Of a stretch of DNA of 64,000 nucleotides, positions 52,601 through 61,049 are shown one piece after another. The notes beneath the pieces are model-generated. The model saw only the letters and a list, made by a program, of their open reading frames with translations, searched no databases and was not told the origin of the DNA. Positions within the stretch are counted from its first letter, which is position 1; each line of letters starts with the position of its first letter. A program made the position numbers and the translations under genes. The stretch comes from Marinagarivorans cellulosilyticus (GTDB lineage Bacteria; Pseudomonadota; Gammaproteobacteria; Pseudomonadales; Cellvibrionaceae), in NCBI RefSeq assembly GCF_021655555.1, contig NZ_AP023086.1:186001-250000 (forward strand), given 5' to 3'.

Positions 52601-52730
52601 CGTGGTCGAATACCTGATGGTCAAAGCGCAGCGGCGGCTGCGCGGTTTTCGCCATAGCTGTTGCGCACACAAGGCTGCACCAGCATGCACACAGTGCGAA
52701 TACTATTTGTGTATGTATTCCTTTAAACAT
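49692..52730 (-). CDS. Beta-propeller sensor diguanylate cyclase (Reg_prop-Y_Y_Y-GGDEF)
   Basis: This 1012-residue inner-membrane protein has a signal peptide ending near TAMAKTA. Two seven-bladed periplasmic propellers (about 40-680) follow, built of two-component-regulator-propeller repeats such as LWVATGRGI, IWVGTEFGLNR, LWVGTHDNGLNRFDP. A Y_Y_Y domain (about 690-800) contains FEYAYQLEGFDKNW-like NYEYAYQLEGFDKNW. A membrane segment (YWAYCLYTLLFLGFIYGIYCI) leads to a GGDEF domain (about 840-1010) with active site RWGGEEF and an RKED I-site. Hybrid two-component proteins with this propeller sense oligosaccharides; here the output is cyclic-di-GMP instead. The ligand is unknown. It is divergent from the FHA gene across 873 bp. 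Confidence 0.9.
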   Translation of the reverse strand: MFKGIHTQIVFALCACWCSLVCATAMAKTAQPPLRFDHQVFDHGADVRRLGGINRVIQDHQGFMWFAGSSAGLGRYDGSVLKLYQHDPNDITSVPDNFVWDIAINSQGHLWVATGRGICEYKRESDSFYCPQSFAGSKAVIRGASALLFDDQDRLYVGTHTTPYRIDFNNNTLQEFDLSTRNGEMLLNNTVWDIEIGPNGNIWFAISRLGIVRLSPSAKHAEIIQTSCKKKAAQQTTFYTLAFDHSNHLWAGTNGGGLCWIDPTNNAHEKVFWPNTLLGGSHNAVVRDLHVNNKGEVWASVGHQGILVFDQNKQLLAHHTHSSGRPSSIQSNQTRSVFEDKNNDMWIGLFPFGVDFIDRSREHIRTYKNNAMDPKSLSNNAILTVFEDSKNSIWVGTEFGLNRLNNDGTFKRFIAEPGNPHRLQANAILSIAEDQNGFLWVGTWSGGLYHFDPDSETFKHYGPQANNPNSLGDSFAWGAFIDSKNRLWVGSEGAGLQQYRKDSDDFVHYKNNNGQDNAISNLYVLHITEDKKGDLWLATYYGLNHFDPETKTFTSWQGDKDDPTKLSSSIIKSLLYSTDNYLWVGTHDNGLNRFDPNTGAVLRIGLDEGLPSSTVSSLLEDNAGNIWVATSNGLARIHPETFKINIYSEGVGLAGINYNRNATLAARDGTLYFGSTEGLTAMAPNALTLKESWHPIHITEFRVSNKIINIGKDSILKESTLTSDNITLEHSHGMFSLDFSVLSYRFPGNYEYAYQLEGFDKNWLYIGHRNTAIYTNLNPGTYSFKVKARVPGEQWQQRARTLTLVITPPWWRTYWAYCLYTLLFLGFIYGIYCIGRLKRTSDNYRHLAATDPLTGIYNRSGILLVVEALRQNKNNDKTQTQATLIIDIDHFKKINDTYGHAVGDQAIQHVVDTLQKNIRKEDYLGRWGGEEFIILVQLASKVALQQFGDDLCHAVENTPMQLDNATPLQLTVSIGGALHHTNEPFDSTCQRADEALYVAKESGRNRFCGAND

Positions 52731-52842
52731 TACTCCATACCTAATAGTTATTACCTGTGTGTGGTTATACTTAAAACCAAATATGGAGAGGCCTTGTAAA
52801 GTGGCGAGTAAAACGATTAACGGATTGAATAAGTAACGCTAG

Positions 52843-53189
52843 CGGCATCTCTAAAAATAGTAAGTTTTTTATAACAGCAAGGATATGCCGCCCAGACGAC
52901 TGAATGGATTCAGCCGGTAGAGCCACGCACTGGTACAGGGTGTACCTTATTAGAACGGCGCAGGAACTCGCCGCGGAGGAAGCCAAAGCTGAAAGCCGCA
53001 GTTTACGTGGGGTAACGAGCCCAAAGCATCCATGCGCTTCACCCCGACGAATTGCCCATTGGCTACTCAAAACGCGGTTGGCGTTTTGGTCGAGGGCGGA
53101 ACTAATGCCTATGAATGGACGCAATACAGGTTTTACAGGAGAAACTTGTAAGCTGCTATCGCAGGAAAAGTGCATTTTTAGCGGTGCCC
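52843..53189 (-). mobile_element. Family-A miniature element, longest copy, 347 bp
   Basis: The left end CGGCATCTCTAAAAATAGTA and right end TGCATTTTTAGCGGTGCCC are those of the family with small changes. Flanks CTAG and CTAA (one mismatch) fit a 4-bp duplication. It carries extra interior blocks missing in the shorter copies, so it may be nearer the parent element, but no protein is encoded. Confidence 0.82.
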
Positions 53190-53193
53190 CTAA

Positions 53194-53603
53194 GTGTGCA
53201 TGGATTATCAAAGTATAGGCACGCCAAGCGCTATTTAATGGGCTATACGGCGCTGTAGGTAGAGTTTAAAGTTATAGCTTTTGTGTTTTTAGATCAGCCG
53301 AGTATTTGCAATCTTAGTTAAAACGATTGTTTTATTTGATGGGGGCGGGGAGTGACTTCGTGCGGTGTTAAAACGGTTATTTTTGGCTTGTGGGATAGTT
53401 GGCCACTTAATTCACAGTTTAAATACCGTGTACAGTTGCGTAGTGGGTGAAACTAGCCGGCTATTGTGGCAATCTAGCGCCTCGCGCTAAAGCTTACTTG
53501 TTAAGGATGTTCTAAGCCTTGCGGTTTAACTTTGTGATTGCTAGGGCAGACCAGGATAGCCCTCGATCCGAGCGTCAGTATCGACTTTATACCTGGATGA
53601 CCT
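53194..53603. other. Upstream region of the FHA/kinase operon
   Basis: About 400 bases between the family-A element and the FHA gene contain no recognised gene. A GGA-rich stretch shortly before the ATG can serve as ribosome site. No clear promoter is assigned. Confidence 0.35.
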
Positions 53604-54602
53604 ATGGCATTTTTATTTGATGCAAACACACAACGTTATATCCCTCTTGCGCCGCACCACACCGTTGGCCGGTTGGCGAGTATTGTCGATACTCACCTAG
53701 ACCGCCCCTATATCTCTAAATTACACATGACGATTGAGTGGCGTGATGAGCATTGGCATGTAAAAAATCTAGGCCTTAATGGCACATATGTTAATGGTGA
53801 TTTTCTTGCTCAGGGTGTTAGCCGCCCGCTGGTGCTGGGTGATGATATTACTTTAGCTGAGCCTAATGACCCAGCGTTTAAGGTGTTAGATCTTAGCCCG
53901 CCGGCAGATATGCTCTGGCCGTTAAACGATAGCCAAGTACCACAACCAGTAGTGTTAGCGCGTTATCATTTATTGCCCGAGGAAGAGAACCCAGAACTCA
54001 CATTGTTCCTGCAGGATCAGCAATGGTATTTAGAGCCGGTTACTGGGCACGAAGAGCCAGTGACACGATTACTCAACGCTGATGACGCAGTAACCTTTGA
54101 TAATCAGCAATGGCGGCTTATTCGCGCACAAGTCTATGGTCCTACCGAGGCCCGGATGCAATCTATAGATAAAATATCGCAATTTGAGTTTGTCTTTGAT
54201 TTAAGTTTGGATGAAGAAAGTACGCAGTTATATTTGCAGCGAGACCAGCAAAAATTTGATTTGGGTGAGCGCAGTCACCACTATTTACTTTTTCTGTTGG
54301 CGCGCCACCGCTTAGAGGACATAGCGCGCGGGCTTGCTTGTAATAGCCAGGGATGGGTTTATGCCGAGCAACTTGCGCTAGAGCTGGGTGTGGATAATAC
54401 TCACATGAATATCTATATCTATCGCGCCCGTAAACAGCTGTCCGATATACTGCCGCATGCGCAGGTGCAAAATAGTTTATTGGAGCGCCGAGGCGGCAAA
54501 CTACGCATCGGCTGCGACAGATTTAAAGTATATAAAGGTGGTGAAATCATTGAGCAATCGCCAAAGGCAAGCTCTATTGTTCAGCCAGAGTTGAGCGTAT
54601 GA
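53604..54602 (+). CDS. FHA-domain protein with a C-terminal winged-helix-like region
   Basis: The 332-residue cytosolic protein has an N-terminal FHA domain (about 15-100) with the phosphothreonine-binding pattern VGR...DRPYISKLHMTIEWRD...NGTYVNG. A second beta-rich segment (about 115-200) is weakly similar to another such domain. The C-terminal part (about 225-315) resembles the OmpR-type transcriptional winged helix: a helix pair ending in VYAEQLALELGV and a second helix NIYIYRARKQLSDIL, followed by a beta wing. It could bind DNA under control of the kinase encoded 10 bp downstream. No transmembrane segment is seen. The start ATG at 53604 is preceded by a short GGATGA site. Confidence 0.82.
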   Translation: MAFLFDANTQRYIPLAPHHTVGRLASIVDTHLDRPYISKLHMTIEWRDEHWHVKNLGLNGTYVNGDFLAQGVSRPLVLGDDITLAEPNDPAFKVLDLSPPADMLWPLNDSQVPQPVVLARYHLLPEEENPELTLFLQDQQWYLEPVTGHEEPVTRLLNADDAVTFDNQQWRLIRAQVYGPTEARMQSIDKISQFEFVFDLSLDEESTQLYLQRDQQKFDLGERSHHYLLFLLARHRLEDIARGLACNSQGWVYAEQLALELGVDNTHMNIYIYRARKQLSDILPHAQVQNSLLERRGGKLRIGCDRFKVYKGGEIIEQSPKASSIVQPELSV

Positions 54603-54612
54603 GTGAAAAGCC

Positions 54613-56910
54613 ATGGTGAACTCGCAAGCCCATCAAGCTCCTCGCCTACTAAATCAATACGAGATACTTTCGCCGCTAGGGCGTGGTGGTATGGGGTTGG
54701 TGTATCTTGCGCGTGATACTCGGTTACAGCGGCAAGTTGCCATTAAGTGCTTGCGCAGTGAACTCTTCGAGGAGTGCTACATTGAGCGTTTTAAGCGTGA
54801 AGCTTTTTTACTCGCAAAACTAAATCACCCCAATATTGTTCAAATATACGACTTTATTGAAACGCCTGAGCAGCTGGCACTTGTGATGGAGTTTGTCGAA
54901 GGCAATAACCTACACATTCATCTGCGCGAACATATAGTGTCTCTTTCGCAGCGTATGACGTGGCTAGTACAAATTGCACAAGGTCTTGCTGTTGCCCACG
55001 ACGCGGGCATTATCCACCGCGACCTAAAACCCGAAAACATTCTAATAAGCAAACTTAATCAAGCCAAGATAAGTGATTTAGGTATTGCTAAATCACAAGA
55101 AACCAATGCGGCGCTTACAGATCATATAGCGGGGAGCTATTGTGCGATGTCGCCAGAGCAAGCCGTTGGTGATGCCATCACGTTTAAAAGTGATTTATTT
55201 TCTTTCGGAATTTTAGCTTATCAATTGTTATGCGGCGCGCACCCCTTTGGCGATACCAGTAACAAGTTGCAGATGATGCAGCGCATAATCTCGCAACCGC
55301 CTACACCACCGAGCAAGCACAACCCTGACCTTGCACCGGCCATTACCGAGATTCTTGGGCAACTATTGTCCAAAAAGCCCGATAGCCGTCCAGATAATAC
55401 TCATTGGGTGGCAACACAATTTGAATGCTTAAGTCGTTTGTTGGTAACTAATGATGATGTGAATAATGATACGCAAGCTTTAGCGCCTAACTCCGCTGTT
55501 ATCCAGCCTTCGGGTTATCCGCAGGCGAGTACTTCTCAAGCGCATGCCACTTTTAATTCCGGAACAGCTAGTTCGGCCACAGTAAAAAAATGGGCTAGTC
55601 TTGTGCCCATGCAGCGGTATTTTCATAGCCAAAAAAAGACTGTCATTTTCAGTTTATTGATCGCATTTACTCTTACTTTTTTTCTATTGTGGCGCTTGCA
55701 GCCGAACACGCCAGCGCTGATTGTTACCCCAAGTTCTCCTTCGCAGGTTGCCAAACCCTATTCGCAGGCAGCGCAGTTGCGCAAAGGGCTGGAGGCCCTT
55801 AAATTATTCGATCGCCCAGGCAGCTTAGAGACAGCAGAGAAAAGCTTTAATATTATTCTAGAGCACAGCCCTAGTAATGCGGCTGCAGTCGCGGGTTTAT
55901 CGTTGGTGTATAGCTACCGTTACAGCGGAGATAGCGAAGACCCTATTTGGTTGCAAAAAGCTGATGCTAGCGCACAACAAGCGATGCGATTAAATGCACA
56001 GCTCGGGTTTTCTCATATTGCTATGGGCCATGTTTTCACAATAAAAGCCGAGCACGACCAAGCCTTTGATGCTTTTGCCCGAGCGCTAGTTTTAGAACCG
56101 ACCAACATTTTTGCATGGCGCGGAAAGGTTTCTGCATTGCGCTCTGCGCAGCGTTATAACGAAGCCATTGTGTTAGCTCTGCAGGGGCTTAAGCAATTCC
56201 CTAAAGAGCGCTTTTTTGCTGATGAGCTAGGCACTATTTATATTGATCAAAACAATTACTCCAAAGCAGAAGAAGCTTTTCGGTTAAGTATTGAGCGGCA
56301 ACCAGATGCTGTTTATGCTTACGCCAGCCTCTATATCGCGTTAGAGCGACAAAATCGCGCTGATGAAGCTATGCAGATTTTACAGCAAGGCTTACAAATA
56401 CGCTCAAGTGCCACATTGTACGGCAACCTCGGTAATGCTTTATTCATACGCGGCGATTACTTAGGGGCGGCCGCTGCGTTTGAAGCAGCTATATCGCCGG
56501 ATAAGGGTAACCCCGGCAGCCATTTGGCTTGGGCCAATTTGGCGGATACCTTGCGCTGGATTCCCGGGCGCGAAGCGGAGGCGAAAAACGCCTACATTAA
56601 AGCGCGTGATCTACTGGTACCCCGTTTAGAGCATAGAACCGAAGATGCCACTTTGATTTCACGGATGGCATTATATCTGGCCCGCTTGGGCGACAATGAT
56701 GCAGCAGAGCCAATGTTATGGCGTGTAATTGCACTTGCGCCCAAAGATGCTACTGTCCACTTCCGCGCAGGTTTAGCATTCGAGCTGCTTGGCGAGCGTA
56801 ATGCGGCACTAGCGACTCTGATCAAGGCTGTTGAGCTGGGGTTCCCGCTCAAACTCATCGAGGCTGAGCCCGACTTACTCGAACTGCGTCGCACCAGTGG
56901 TGCTTTTTAA
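54613..56910 (+). CDS. Membrane Ser/Thr protein kinase with TPR repeats
   Basis: This 765-residue protein has a cytoplasmic Hanks-type kinase domain (about 15-275): G-loop LGRGGMGLVY, Lys in VAIKCL, catalytic loop HRDLKPEN, DLG in place of DFG, and activation segment ending AMSPEQ. A linker leads to a membrane segment (TVIFSLLIAFTLTFFLLW, about 345-365) and an external TPR-rich region (about 385-760) with at least six repeats. The ATG lies 10 bp after the FHA gene, so the two are translationally linked. The FHA partner should bind phosphothreonine made by this kinase. Its trigger is unknown; the TPR part faces the periplasm and may bind envelope proteins. Confidence 0.92.
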   Translation: MVNSQAHQAPRLLNQYEILSPLGRGGMGLVYLARDTRLQRQVAIKCLRSELFEECYIERFKREAFLLAKLNHPNIVQIYDFIETPEQLALVMEFVEGNNLHIHLREHIVSLSQRMTWLVQIAQGLAVAHDAGIIHRDLKPENILISKLNQAKISDLGIAKSQETNAALTDHIAGSYCAMSPEQAVGDAITFKSDLFSFGILAYQLLCGAHPFGDTSNKLQMMQRIISQPPTPPSKHNPDLAPAITEILGQLLSKKPDSRPDNTHWVATQFECLSRLLVTNDDVNNDTQALAPNSAVIQPSGYPQASTSQAHATFNSGTASSATVKKWASLVPMQRYFHSQKKTVIFSLLIAFTLTFFLLWRLQPNTPALIVTPSSPSQVAKPYSQAAQLRKGLEALKLFDRPGSLETAEKSFNIILEHSPSNAAAVAGLSLVYSYRYSGDSEDPIWLQKADASAQQAMRLNAQLGFSHIAMGHVFTIKAEHDQAFDAFARALVLEPTNIFAWRGKVSALRSAQRYNEAIVLALQGLKQFPKERFFADELGTIYIDQNNYSKAEEAFRLSIERQPDAVYAYASLYIALERQNRADEAMQILQQGLQIRSSATLYGNLGNALFIRGDYLGAAAAFEAAISPDKGNPGSHLAWANLADTLRWIPGREAEAKNAYIKARDLLVPRLEHRTEDATLISRMALYLARLGDNDAAEPMLWRVIALAPKDATVHFRAGLAFELLGERNAALATLIKAVELGFPLKLIEAEPDLLELRRTSGAF

Positions 56911-56939
56911 TTAACCCAAACATCAAGAAGGATTAGACA

Positions 56940-57359
56940 ATGGCCGATTATAGTTTTGCGTTGTTATTTAATAAGAAAAATAAGAAAAAGGTGGTCACCA
57001 ATGTAGATTTTCAGGTTACCAATTTAACAGAGAAGAAAACCTTAGCACCGGACACCATGCCAGACATACTTGATCCAGGTGACACGCTTAAATTTGTCGT
57101 TGATAATAGTACCGAGATAGATAAGTTAAACAGCTGTTTATTTACTTCGTACCCCGTTCACGGGTCACCCGGCGAAAGCCCTTTTGCCCCGCCGTATGAT
57201 CGTGCAAGTATTGATTTTATTGGTGAGAATCTATTTGGGCAACCGCTCGAAGTGGCAAAAAAACGCAAAGGCTCATGGATTTTTCATATGATGGGTTTGT
57301 ACCGGAATAATGGCAAACATGCCGCGTATTATCTTGACCCCGAAGCCACATGTGGCTAA
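56940..57359 (+). CDS. Hypothetical protein, third gene of the FHA/kinase operon
   Basis: This 139-residue protein is not recognised. It has no signal peptide and begins with a charged stretch (FNKKNKKKVVTN), then a beta-rich body with DILDPGDTLKFVVDNSTE and a final aromatic segment GSWIFHMMGLYRNNGKHAAYYLDPEATCG. A ribosome site AAGGA sits before the ATG, 29 bp after the kinase gene, so it is probably in the same transcript and could be a kinase substrate. Tests of function are not possible from sequence alone. Confidence 0.65.
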   Translation: MADYSFALLFNKKNKKKVVTNVDFQVTNLTEKKTLAPDTMPDILDPGDTLKFVVDNSTEIDKLNSCLFTSYPVHGSPGESPFAPPYDRASIDFIGENLFGQPLEVAKKRKGSWIFHMMGLYRNNGKHAAYYLDPEATCG

Positions 57360-57455
57360 TACTTTGCGAATTGTTTTAGAAATTACTTTTAGTTAAGTAG
57401 TACATTTCTGATCTAGGTATACACTGTTGTGCCTAGGGTAAAAACACTGCTTAAA

Positions 57456-58700
57456 CTAGCTCGGCAACGTATTCTCAATTAAATCACAAGCACTAATAAT
57501 TGCGCGGCTATTTTTTACATCTTCCGCGTAATAAGGCAGTGCTTGTGATTTTTTTGAATTTTTTAACATCGAATTAAGTCGTGGTATAGCATTCTCTGCC
57601 GTAAAGTGCTCAGGCATAATATATGTACCTAGGCCCAACTTATAAATACGATTGGCGTTGTCGGGTTGATCATACTTAAGTGGCCGAATTAACTGCGGTA
57701 TTCCTGCTTTAATGGCTTGTGCTGTTGTACCTATTCCCCCGTGATGAATAACCGCCAGTGCTTTAGGTAGCGCATAATCAAAATCGATATAGCGCATGTG
57801 TACGCACAGTGTGGCGCCCTGCAGTGCCTCTATACCTTGGTTGCCCCCGACAAAAATGCCCGGCACTTGCAGTGCCTCGCATATCCTTCTTCCTTCTTTG
57901 CAAAGCGCAAATGCCTCTTGTACTCCTGTGCCTGTTGTAAAAATTATGGGTGCACCTAAGTGTTTAATAAATGTGTCAAATTGTTTTCGGGCATCAAGGT
58001 CGGGGCGATTTTGAAGGGGAAAGCCTACTAGTTTTAAATTGGCAGGCCAATCACGCTGTTGCCTGCTATACCATTGTGGAAAGAAGCCTATTTGTAAGAG
58101 TGCTTTCGATTGCTTTTGAAACTTTAAGGGGCACTGTAAACGTTTGCGGGTCGCCATATACTGTGCCGCATGAGGCCCTTTGTAGAATCTTAAAAATTTT
58201 ATTTTACGGTGCCTGCGTAAAATAAAAGGCAAAATAAATTTTGGCACATTGGTAGGAATCGTCCAGCACAGTGGGGCGTGAGCTGCATAGGCAGAAAAAA
58301 TAAGATTAGGTGATAAAATAATTTTTATGTGAGGGATACTAAATTTTTCTGCGGCTGCACCTGCACCATTGTGATTACCCAAAGTGATGACTAACGAACG
58401 CTCATTTGCAGGTAAGTGCTGAATAAACTCGAATGCCGGTTCAAATGCGGGAGCATGATAATATTCAAAATTATCCGTATAGTTATCTGATTTCCACGCG
58501 CGCGCACTATTACCTTGGTGGTACTGCGCTTGGGTACCGACCGAAACAAACTCGCACCCAGAGGCAGATATTACCGAGCTAAAGTAATCGTTAGACAAAA
58601 AGCTCACGCGATACCCGCGCTGAATTAACTCTGTTGCAAGGGCGATCATTGGGTCAATATCCCCATGAGTGCCCAGCGCATAAAAAATGATGTGTATCAT
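57456..58700 (-). CDS. GT1-type glycosyltransferase
   Basis: The 414-residue protein has the two Rossmann domains of the UDP-glycosyltransferase/sterol-glucosyltransferase group. The N-terminus shows FYALGTHGDIDPMIALATELIQRGY, and the nucleotide-sugar signature IHHGGIGTTAQAIKAGIPQLIRPLKYDQPDNANRI lies near the C-terminus, with the donor-side FTTGTGVQEA. It should transfer a sugar to a lipid, hydroxylated small molecule or similar acceptor; the acceptor cannot be read. It is cytosolic or membrane-associated. It stands alone and convergent to the FHA/kinase operon. Confidence 0.88.
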   Translation of the reverse strand: MIHIIFYALGTHGDIDPMIALATELIQRGYRVSFLSNDYFSSVISASGCEFVSVGTQAQYHQGNSARAWKSDNYTDNFEYYHAPAFEPAFEFIQHLPANERSLVITLGNHNGAGAAAEKFSIPHIKIILSPNLIFSAYAAHAPLCWTIPTNVPKFILPFILRRHRKIKFLRFYKGPHAAQYMATRKRLQCPLKFQKQSKALLQIGFFPQWYSRQQRDWPANLKLVGFPLQNRPDLDARKQFDTFIKHLGAPIIFTTGTGVQEAFALCKEGRRICEALQVPGIFVGGNQGIEALQGATLCVHMRYIDFDYALPKALAVIHHGGIGTTAQAIKAGIPQLIRPLKYDQPDNANRIYKLGLGTYIMPEHFTAENAIPRLNSMLKNSKKSQALPYYAEDVKNSRAIISACDLIENTLPS

Positions 58701-58914
58701 CGGGTTTGTCTATTCTCCTTATGGTTTGTGGCGAAGTAATAATAGTGGGACACGTAGGGTAGTGTGATTCCGGATACAGGTTCTGTGTTTTTAAAATTAC
58801 CCGCACATTGTTAAAGCTTATAATCTCGCGGTGTTTATGTAATGAATACTCTGCCGTATTTCGTTATAGTTGCGCAGTATTTTTGCATGTTCAATGCCCC
58901 TTTAGAGACCTCTT

Positions 58915-59601
58915 ATGCTTATCGGCGTTCTAGAAGACGACCCTGCCCAAGCTCAGTTGCTTATTTCGTGGTTAGAAGCCGCTGGCCATCACGTGCAGCA
59001 CGCGGCATCGGGTGATGATTTTTTAGGTATCTATAGCCAGCATGCATTGGATTTGGCCATTTTAGATTGGCAGGTGCCGGATAAATCAGGCTTAGAAGTG
59101 TTATCCATATTACGCACTCAATACGAATGCCAAATTCCCATTTTGTTTTCTACCCAGCGCAATACCGAAGCCGATATTGTCACCGCACTGCAAACCGGTG
59201 CCGATGATTACCTGACTAAGCCTGTGCGGCAGGCCGAATTGCTTGCGCGCATTACGGCACTAGGGCGCCGTGCTGGCATTGCTGAAACCAGTGCACTGAT
59301 GAGCTTTGGCCCGCTAACGATTGATACACAGCAGCAAACCATTAGCAGCCATGGCGAGTTAGTAAAGCTCACCCGCAAAGACTACCTCGTGGCATTGTGC
59401 CTTTTTCAAAATTTGGGAAAAGTACTATCGCGCGAGTATCTATTAAAAGCTGTATGGGGCATAGATACCGGTTTGGATACGCGCACCGTAGATGTGCATG
59501 TTAGCCGGGTGAGGCGAGCCTTAAAGCTTGGGCCAGAGCTGGGTTATGGCATAAAAAATATTTACCAGCACGGTTATCGCTTGCTTCAGCTTGATGCCTA
59601 A
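58915..59601 (+). CDS. OmpR-family response regulator, first gene of a CHASE2-kinase operon
   Basis: The 228-residue protein has a receiver domain with Asp pair EDD (about 7-9), phosphoacceptor Asp near 53 in LAILDWQVPDKS, Thr-like FSTQR and Lys in LTKPVR. The winged-helix DNA-binding domain follows (KLTRKDYLVALCLFQ..., VDVHVSRVRRAL..., KNIYQHGYRLL). It is followed at 60 bp by a LysM-FecR gene and then by a CHASE2 histidine kinase, its likely phosphodonor. Confidence 0.93.
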   Translation: MLIGVLEDDPAQAQLLISWLEAAGHHVQHAASGDDFLGIYSQHALDLAILDWQVPDKSGLEVLSILRTQYECQIPILFSTQRNTEADIVTALQTGADDYLTKPVRQAELLARITALGRRAGIAETSALMSFGPLTIDTQQQTISSHGELVKLTRKDYLVALCLFQNLGKVLSREYLLKAVWGIDTGLDTRTVDVHVSRVRRALKLGPELGYGIKNIYQHGYRLLQLDA

Positions 59602-59661
59602 TCGCGTTGGTTCTTCTTATCTCTACCGTTCTTTGCACAGTTATTTACTTCGGATAAAACT

Positions 59662-61002
59662 ATGATTTTTTTCAACAAAAAGCGCTTAGTGCTCTTTTTA
59701 TTTACCTTATCGACCGTTTTGGCGGCCGCTACAGCCACCGCCAAAGATTGGGTTTATACCGTTAAGCCCGGCGACACCCTATGGGATTTGTGCTTAACCT
59801 ATACCACCCATAAAGCGTGCTGGATGGAAGTTGGGGAATACAATGGCGTTGGTTACCCTCCATCGCTGGCGCCGGGTACGCGTATTCGTTTTCCCGTGGC
59901 GTGGCTTAAAGCTCAGCCGGTACCGGCCAATGTGATTTATGTGGCCGGCAACGTGCAGCTGGCTTTAGCCAACCAGCAGGCACGCCCAGCTGTAGTGGGG
60001 GATGCTTTGCCGATGGGCGCGCAGGTGCAAACTGGCGAGGGCAGCTCGGCAACGTTGCAATTTGCCGATGGCGCTACTTTGGTGCTGGAGCCGCAATCAC
60101 AAGTCGTAATGGATTTACTCACACGGCACCAGCAAACCGGCATGGTCAATACGCGCTTAAACTTGTTGTCTGGTGCGGCTAAGTCGCGGGTGCCCAAGCG
60201 CGAACCGCGCTCTAACTTTAGTGTGTCTACACCTTCGGCTATCGCGGCGGTGCGCGGTACCGATTTTAGAGTAAGCGCCGATGCCAGCCAAATGCGCAGC
60301 GAAGTATTCGAAGGCAATATCGAAGTGGCAAACCCGCCACAAGCAAACAAGCGCCAGCGTGTGGTATTACCGCAAAGCTTTGGTTTGCGGGTAGAGCAGG
60401 GTAAGCCTTTGGGCAAGCCAGTAGCACTATTGGCCCCAGTGGCCTGGTTCGACGATGCCGAGAATGTCGTTTTACCCTATACCCTCACATGGCATCCTGC
60501 AGCCGAGGCTAGCCGTTATAAAATCGAGCTGTTAGCGCCATCGGCGGCCGAAGAAATTATTGCTAGCGGTTACAGTACCGAAGGGGCGTGGTTGCTGCCC
60601 TTGGCGCAAGGCCAATGCTTTTCGGCGCGCGTAAGTGCCATTGATAGTTCGGGCTTACAGGGTATGCCAGCGGTACGCGAACTATGCGCTGCTGAAGCCT
60701 TGCGGCCAGCACAAGCGCTGAGTATTCAAAGCAAGCAGCTTATATGGCAAGCGGTGCCTAACGCTGTGGCTTATCGGGTGGAAGTGAGCGAGGATGCCGC
60801 CTTCACGGCTCCTGTGATATTGGCCGATACCAACGTGACCGAATTGCCGCTAACGGCAGACAATAAAGGCCAATATATTCGCGTGATTCCGCTCGATGCC
60901 CAAGAGCGTTTAGGCAACCCGAGCGAGGCCATTCAAGTGAAGTGGCAAAACACCGAAGGCATTATTGCGACCGTGTTATTTTTCGTTTTATTGGCGTTGT
61001 AG
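59662..61002 (+). CDS. Envelope LysM-FecR protein
   Basis: The 446-residue protein has an N-terminal signal (LVLFLFTLSTVLAAATATA), a LysM peptidoglycan-binding domain (about 31-78, VYTVKPGDTLWDLC), a FecR-type beta-domain (about 100-215, PMGAQVQTGEGSSATLQFADGATL) and fibronectin-like modules (about 245-420). It ends in a hydrophobic segment (IIATVLFFVLLAL). It is probably anchored in the membrane or wall and relays an envelope signal to the kinase encoded 47 bp downstream. This domain set is typical of proteins encoded next to CHASE2 sensors. Confidence 0.9.
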   Translation: MIFFNKKRLVLFLFTLSTVLAAATATAKDWVYTVKPGDTLWDLCLTYTTHKACWMEVGEYNGVGYPPSLAPGTRIRFPVAWLKAQPVPANVIYVAGNVQLALANQQARPAVVGDALPMGAQVQTGEGSSATLQFADGATLVLEPQSQVVMDLLTRHQQTGMVNTRLNLLSGAAKSRVPKREPRSNFSVSTPSAIAAVRGTDFRVSADASQMRSEVFEGNIEVANPPQANKRQRVVLPQSFGLRVEQGKPLGKPVALLAPVAWFDDAENVVLPYTLTWHPAAEASRYKIELLAPSAAEEIIASGYSTEGAWLLPLAQGQCFSARVSAIDSSGLQGMPAVRELCAAEALRPAQALSIQSKQLIWQAVPNAVAYRVEVSEDAAFTAPVILADTNVTELPLTADNKGQYIRVIPLDAQERLGNPSEAIQVKWQNTEGIIATVLFFVLLAL

Positions 61003-61049
61003 CCGCAAAATGAAAGTGTTTATGGAGATTTTCAAAAGGATTGCTGTGC

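Noticed and set aside
52771..53218. Frames of 100-146 codons on both strands at the longest family-A copy
   Set aside because: They are element sequence with chance openness and match the false frames of the other copies.
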